Position numbers and translations under genes: made by a program
The notes under the pieces: model-generated
The model's database searches: none
The model's input: the letters and a program-made list of their open reading frames with translations, nothing else
Told to the model about the DNA's origin: nothing
Part shown: one piece after another, positions 5,073 through 8,253 of the stretch
Layout: each line of letters opens with the position of its first letter
How positions within the stretch are numbered: position 1 is the stretch's first letter
From: Clostridiaceae bacterium
Lineage (GTDB): Bacteria > Bacillota > Clostridia > Oscillospirales > QAMX01
Assembly (NCBI GenBank): GCA_016297585.1
Contig: JAEDGJ010000111.1
Span: 1-8,253 of the forward strand
Direction: 5' to 3'
DNA length: 8,253 nucleotides

Positions 5073-6398
5073 ATGTCAACGCCTATCGTATCCATCGTGG
5101 GACGCCCGAACGTCGGGAAGTCCCTGCTTTTTAACCGGCTTGCGGGCAAAAGGCTGTCCATCGTCGAAGACACTCCCGGCGTGACGCGCGACCGGCTGTA
5201 CGCGCCGGTGCAGTGGCGCGGCCGGGAGTTCCTGATTGCCGACACGGGCGGCATCGAGCCGCATACCGACGACGAGATGCTGCGCTTCATGCGCCGCCAG
5301 GCGCTCGCCGCGATCGACGAGGCCGACGTGATCGTGCTGATGACCGATCTGCACACCGGCGTCACGGCGGCGGACGAGGACATCGCCGCGATGCTGCGCC
5401 GCGCGAAGAAGCCGGTCATTCTCGCCGTCAACAAGGCGGACAAGATCGGCGAGCCCGCGCCGGAGTTCTACGAGTTCTATAAGCTCGCGCTCGGCGAGCC
5501 GCTGGCCATCTCCGCGCTGCACGGCAACGGCACGGGCGAGCTGCTCGACGAATGCGTGGCGCATTTTCCGCCGGAGGAGCCCGAGGAGACGGTCGAGGAC
5601 GGCGTCATCCGCGTCGCCGTGATCGGCAAGCCGAACGCGGGCAAGTCGAGCCTTGTAAACCGCATCCTGGGCACCGAGCGCGTCATCGTCTCGAACGTCG
5701 CCGGTACGACGCGCGACGCGGTGGATACGCCGTTTGAGAACGAGACGGGGCGCTATGTCTTCATCGACACCGCCGGGATGCGCCGTCAGGCGCGCGTGGA
5801 CGAGGCGATCGAAAAATACAGCGTGATGCGGGCGATGCAGGCCGTGGAGCGCTCGGACGTCTGTCTCATTCTGATCGACGCACAGGACGGCGTGACGGAG
5901 CAGGACACGAAGGTCGCGGGATACGCGCACGAGCACGGCAAGGCGTCGATCATCGTCGTCAACAAATGGGATCTCGTCGCGAAAACGGACAAGACGATGG
6001 CGGAATACGAGGCGAAGGTGCGCACGGGGCTGTCGTACATGAGCTACGCGCCGGTCGTCTTCATTTCGGCGCTGACGGGACAGCGCGTGGGGCAGCTTTT
6101 CCCGCTGATCCGCGCGGCATACGAGCAGAGCTCGCTGCGCATCTCGACCGGGCAGCTCAACGACGTCCTGCGCGACGCGGTGACGCGCGTGCAGCCGCCG
6201 ACGGACAAGGGACGCCGCCTCAAGGTCTATTATATGACGCAGACCGGCATCCGTCCGCCGAATTTCGTGCTGTTCTGCAACGATATCGAACTGTTCCACT
6301 ATTCCTACCGCCGGTACATCGAAAACCGGCTCCGCGAGGTGTTCGGCTTCCGGGGCACGCCGGTGCGTATGACGATCCGCCAGAAGGGGGACGAATAA
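5073..6398 (+). CDS. der: Ribosome-assembly GTPase Der (EngA)
   Basis: A 441-residue tandem GTPase that binds the maturing 50S ribosomal subunit; length is normal for the family. The first G domain has GRPNVGKS (10-17), TPGVTRD (34-40), DTGG (57-60) and NKAD (120-123). The second has GKPNAGKS (185-192), AGTTRD (210-215), DTAG (232-235) followed by MRR, and NKWD (297-300). An acidic linker (PPEEPEETVEDG, 166-177) joins them. A C-terminal KH-like domain contains RPPNFVLFCND, YRRYIENRLREVFGF and GTPVRM. All G motifs are intact. Start ATG is preceded by AAAGGAAAG at about 6-8 bases and by a strong promoter. plsY follows after 3 bases, so the two are cotranscribed. Confidence 0.98.
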   Translation: MSTPIVSIVGRPNVGKSLLFNRLAGKRLSIVEDTPGVTRDRLYAPVQWRGREFLIADTGGIEPHTDDEMLRFMRRQALAAIDEADVIVLMTDLHTGVTAADEDIAAMLRRAKKPVILAVNKADKIGEPAPEFYEFYKLALGEPLAISALHGNGTGELLDECVAHFPPEEPEETVEDGVIRVAVIGKPNAGKSSLVNRILGTERVIVSNVAGTTRDAVDTPFENETGRYVFIDTAGMRRQARVDEAIEKYSVMRAMQAVERSDVCLILIDAQDGVTEQDTKVAGYAHEHGKASIIVVNKWDLVAKTDKTMAEYEAKVRTGLSYMSYAPVVFISALTGQRVGQLFPLIRAAYEQSSLRISTGQLNDVLRDAVTRVQPPTDKGRRLKVYYMTQTGIRPPNFVLFCNDIELFHYSYRRYIENRLREVFGFRGTPVRMTIRQKGDE

Positions 6399-6401
6399 GG
6401 G

Positions 6402-7016
6402 ATGGATATTCCGAATTTTTGGAAGTTTGTCATCATTGCGCTGGCGTCCTACCTGCTGGGCAGCGTCAATTCCGCGGTCATCGTCAGCCGTGCGTTCATG
6501 AAAAAGGATCTGCGCACGATGGGCAGCGGCAATGCCGGGACGACGAATGCCCTGCGCGTGATGGGTACCGGTCCCGCGGCGTTCGTCTTCCTCGGCGACA
6601 TCCTCAAGGGCATCGCCGCGGCGCTCATCGGCTCCTGGATGGGCAAGGACGGCGAGATGATCGCCGCGTTCTTCGTCATCCTGGGACATGCCTATCCCGT
6701 ATTCTTCGGCTTCCGGGGCGGAAAGGGCATTCTGACGACGGCGGCGGTGCTGCTGATCTTCGACTGGCGCATTTTCCTTGTGGTGCTGTACATCTTTATC
6801 GTCGTCGTCGCGCTGTCGCATATCGTGTCGCTCGGCTCGGTCACGGCGGCCGCGCTGATGCCCGTGCTGATGCTCATCTTCCACCCGTCGCCGTGGTGGT
6901 ATACGGTGGTCGCGGTCGTCCTGTGCGGCGGCATCATCCTGCTGCACCGCAAGAACATCGTCCGGCTGGTGCAGGGCACGGAAAGCCGCTCGAGCTTCAA
7001 AAAGAAGACGAAGTAA
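6402..7016 (+). CDS. plsY: Acyl-phosphate:glycerol-3-phosphate acyltransferase PlsY
   Basis: A 204-residue integral membrane enzyme that moves the acyl group of acyl-phosphate to glycerol 3-phosphate, making lysophosphatidic acid, the first step of phospholipid synthesis in most Firmicutes. Several hydrophobic spans are visible (about 8-30, 58-78, 87-103, 115-145, 155-181). The three family motifs are present: GSGNAGTTNALR (41-52), GHAYPVFFGFRGGKG (95-109), and LHRKNIVRLVQGTE (181-194, with His182, Asn185 and Glu194). The C-terminus is Lys-rich. It begins 3 bases after the der stop codon; the ribosome site is AAGGGGG inside the end of der. Many Firmicutes have gpsA next, but here two hairpins and an unrelated gene follow. 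Confidence 0.97.
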   Translation: MDIPNFWKFVIIALASYLLGSVNSAVIVSRAFMKKDLRTMGSGNAGTTNALRVMGTGPAAFVFLGDILKGIAAALIGSWMGKDGEMIAAFFVILGHAYPVFFGFRGGKGILTTAAVLLIFDWRIFLVVLYIFIVVVALSHIVSLGSVTAAALMPVLMLIFHPSPWWYTVVAVVLCGGIILLHRKNIVRLVQGTESRSSFKKKTK

Positions 7017-7023
7017 CATAGAA

Positions 7024-7046
7024 TTTTCCCCTGCGGAGGGGGAAAA
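7024..7046. terminator. Small hairpin after plsY
   Basis: TTTTCCCC (7024-7031) pairs with GGGGAAAA (7039-7046) around a 7-base loop, starting 8 bases after the plsY stop. The T-run lies on the 5' side for the plus strand, so it is not a standard terminator for plsY; it may protect the 3' end or act together with the next hairpin. Confidence 0.45.
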
Positions 7047-7060
7047 CCCGGAAGCTATGC

Positions 7061-7106
7061 AAAAAAACGCCCGGGAGAGGGAAAAACGCCCCTTTCTCCC
7101 GGGCGT
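7061..7106 (-). terminator. Hairpin with T-run facing the minus strand
   Basis: A perfect 12-bp stem (ACGCCCGGGAGA at 7067-7078 with its complement at 7095-7106). On the minus strand the stem is followed by seven T residues (complement of 7061-7067), as in an intrinsic terminator. On the plus strand it is followed by CCTGTATACC with no U-tract. Both flanking genes are on the plus strand, so its clear direction is against antisense transcription. Confidence 0.7.
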
Positions 7107-7141
7107 CCTGTATACCGTTTGGAAAGGGGAGATCATTTTCG

Positions 7142-7861
7142 ATGCAGGAAGAATGTCTGATCTGCCGGGCGCGCCTTGTGTATCTGGAACGGGACGAGCT
7201 GATGGAGTGCGCGGTGTGCCATAAAAAGGAGCCGAGCAAGACCCGCTGCGAAAACGGGCACTACGTCTGCAATGCCTGCCATATGAAGGGGCTGGACGCC
7301 GTTTTCGGCATCTGTATGCGCGAGACCTCGAAAAACCCGGTCGAAATCCTCGAAAAGCTGATGGCGCAGCCGTTCTGCCATATGCACGGCCCGGAGCATC
7401 ATGTGCTGGTGGGCGCGGCGCTGCTGACGGCGTACCGGAACGCGGGCGGAGAGCTCGAGCTGGAGGCGGCTTTGACGGAGATGCAGAGCCGCGGAAGGAG
7501 CGTTCCGGGCGGCGCCTGCGGCTTCTGGGGTGCCTGCGGCGCCGGCATCAGCGCCGGGATGTTCGTGTCGATCGTCTCCGGCTCCACGCCGCTGACCGTG
7601 GAACCCTTCGGGCTGTCGAACCGGATGACCGCCGCGGCGCTCGGGCGGATCGGCGAGGTCGGCGGCCCCCGCTGCTGCAAGCGGGACTCGTATCTCGCCA
7701 TTCTCGCCGCGATCGACTTCGCGCGCGCGCATTTCGGGGTCGAAATGGAGAAGCCCGAGGTAGTCTGCACGCATTCGGCGAAGAACAATCAGTGCATCGG
7801 CAGCCGCTGCCCGTTTTCCCCGGCAAACCGCAAGTCCACTCCCCCGCCGGCCGCAAAATGA
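7142..7861 (+). CDS. DUF5714 Cys-rich protein
   Basis: A 239-residue soluble protein with 16 Cys, matching the DUF5714 pattern found in anaerobic bacteria and archaea; its function is unknown. The N-terminus looks like a zinc-ribbon or rubredoxin-like knuckle set (C5-x2-C8, C23-x2-C26, C36, C43-x2-C46, C58). The conserved core follows: FCHMHGPEHHVLVG (78-91), VPGGACGFWGACGAG (121-135), a Ser/Thr-rich segment, GGPRCCKRDSYLAIL (174-188), and CTHSAKNNQCIGSRCPF (209-225). Conserved Cys and His suggest bound Fe-S or zinc; this is inference. GGGGAG lies 10 bases before the ATG. The last 13 residues (ANRKSTPPPAAK region) look like an unstructured tail. It stands alone after plsY and is followed by a strong terminator. 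Confidence 0.88.
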   Translation: MQEECLICRARLVYLERDELMECAVCHKKEPSKTRCENGHYVCNACHMKGLDAVFGICMRETSKNPVEILEKLMAQPFCHMHGPEHHVLVGAALLTAYRNAGGELELEAALTEMQSRGRSVPGGACGFWGACGAGISAGMFVSIVSGSTPLTVEPFGLSNRMTAAALGRIGEVGGPRCCKRDSYLAILAAIDFARAHFGVEMEKPEVVCTHSAKNNQCIGSRCPFSPANRKSTPPPAAK

Positions 7862-7874
7862 CCGGTATTTTGGG

Positions 7875-7922
7875 AAAAAAGTCCTGCAAAGCGCATTTTC
7901 CGGCGCTCCGCAGGACTTTTTT
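7875..7922. terminator. Bidirectional intrinsic terminator
   Basis: A perfect 13-bp stem (AAAAAAGTCCTGC at 7875-7887 with its complement at 7910-7922) topped by an inner AGCGC/GCGCT stem (7890-7894 with 7903-7907). It has seven T on the plus strand and six on the minus strand. It serves both convergent genes, DUF5714 and glycerate kinase. Confidence 0.96.
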
Positions 7923-7934
7923 TCAAGTTTTAGG

Positions 7935-8253
7935 TCAGACTTTGATCCCCCAGCCCGCGCACAGCGTGCGGGTCAGCCGCTCCGCCGCGGCTTCCAGCAG
8001 GGGCGCCGCGTTCTCGATGGCGTATTCCAGCGTCATCGGGCGGTCGGCGATGGAGAACGCCGCCGTGACGCCCTCGCGGTAGACCGCCGAATAGTCTCTC
8101 CCGAGCGTGCCGGACAGCAGGAACGCCGGGATGCCGCGCGCCGCCGCACGCCGGGAGACGCCGACGGGCGCCTTGCCGTAGGCGGTCTGGAAGTCCGTCG
8201 CGCCCTCGCCGCTGATGACGCAGTCGCAGCCGGAGAGCTGCCCGTCGAAATTC
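7935..8253 (-). CDS. Glycerate kinase, C-terminal part, 5' truncated by window
   Basis: The last 105 residues of a glycerate kinase of the GlxK/GarK family, which makes 2- or 3-phosphoglycerate from D-glycerate with ATP. Read on the minus strand, it begins NFDGQLSGCDCVISGEGATD, then FQTAYGKAPVGVSRRAAARG, a strand IPAFLLSGTLG, and the family-typical FSIADRPMTLEYAIENAAPL, ending ERLTRTLCAGWGIKV with TGA at 7935-7937. The GEG..D.QT..GKAP motif is the family signature; here the residue after GEG is Ala, where Arg or Lys is usual. The start lies beyond the window. Its 3' end converges on DUF5714 at a shared terminator. Confidence 0.9.
   Translation of the reverse strand, partial: NFDGQLSGCDCVISGEGATDFQTAYGKAPVGVSRRAAARGIPAFLLSGTLGRDYSAVYREGVTAAFSIADRPMTLEYAIENAAPLLEAAAERLTRTLCAGWGIKV

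Noticed and set aside
5076..7136. 686-codon open frame antisense to der and plsY
   Set aside because: It arises from GC-rich third positions of der and plsY; the protein is Arg/His/Asp-rich with no domain, while both plus-strand genes have full motif sets.

Overview
The window looks like chromosomal DNA of a GC-rich anaerobic member of the Firmicutes, most likely a Clostridia/Oscillospiraceae-type organism. This rests on a clostridial-style Rex repressor, the der-plsY gene pair, a DUF5714 protein, a DUF362 protein with a two-cluster ferredoxin tail, strong AGGAGG-like ribosome binding sites, and AT-rich vegetative promoters set in GC-rich DNA. Taxonomy is inferred from family content only.

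Layout. Positions 1-338 hold the 3' end of an FGGY-family sugar kinase (+). It converges, through a hairpin terminator, on a 43-residue Cys-rich single-span protein gene (-, 401-532). A four-copy, 16-bp tandem array of palindromes (647-708) follows and runs into the stop codon of rex (-, 701-1369). Rex has a perfect TTGACA-N17-TATAAT promoter. Next come a lipoprotein with a Thr/Ser/Gly-rich linker (-, 1533-2057) and a TTG-started DUF362/ferredoxin protein (-, 2212-3339), each followed by a hairpin terminator. From a divergent promoter region the strand switches. A DUF3343 (putative S/Se carrier) gene overlaps a class V cysteine desulfurase gene by 4 bp (+, 3507-4906), and a second, unrelated 16-bp tandem array begins exactly at the desulfurase stop codon. 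A consensus promoter then drives der and plsY (+, 5073-7016). A DUF5714 Cys-rich protein follows (+, 7142-7861), then a bidirectional terminator and the 3' end of a glycerate kinase (-, 7935-8253).

How the genes relate. der and plsY are core functions (50S ribosome assembly and phospholipid synthesis). rex senses NADH/NAD+. DUF3343 plus the desulfurase look like a two-protein persulfide or selenide generation and transfer module, with a Fe-S protein divergently transcribed beside it. DUF5714, with 16 Cys, is another probable metal or cluster protein of unknown role. No phage, IS element, CRISPR array, tRNA or rRNA was seen.

Points most worth a second look are the two 16-bp arrays fused to stop codons, the DUF3343-desulfurase pair, the small Cys-rich protein with a sigma-K-like promoter, the altered wing and nucleotide loop of Rex, and a terminator between plsY and DUF5714 whose T-run faces the 'wrong' strand.
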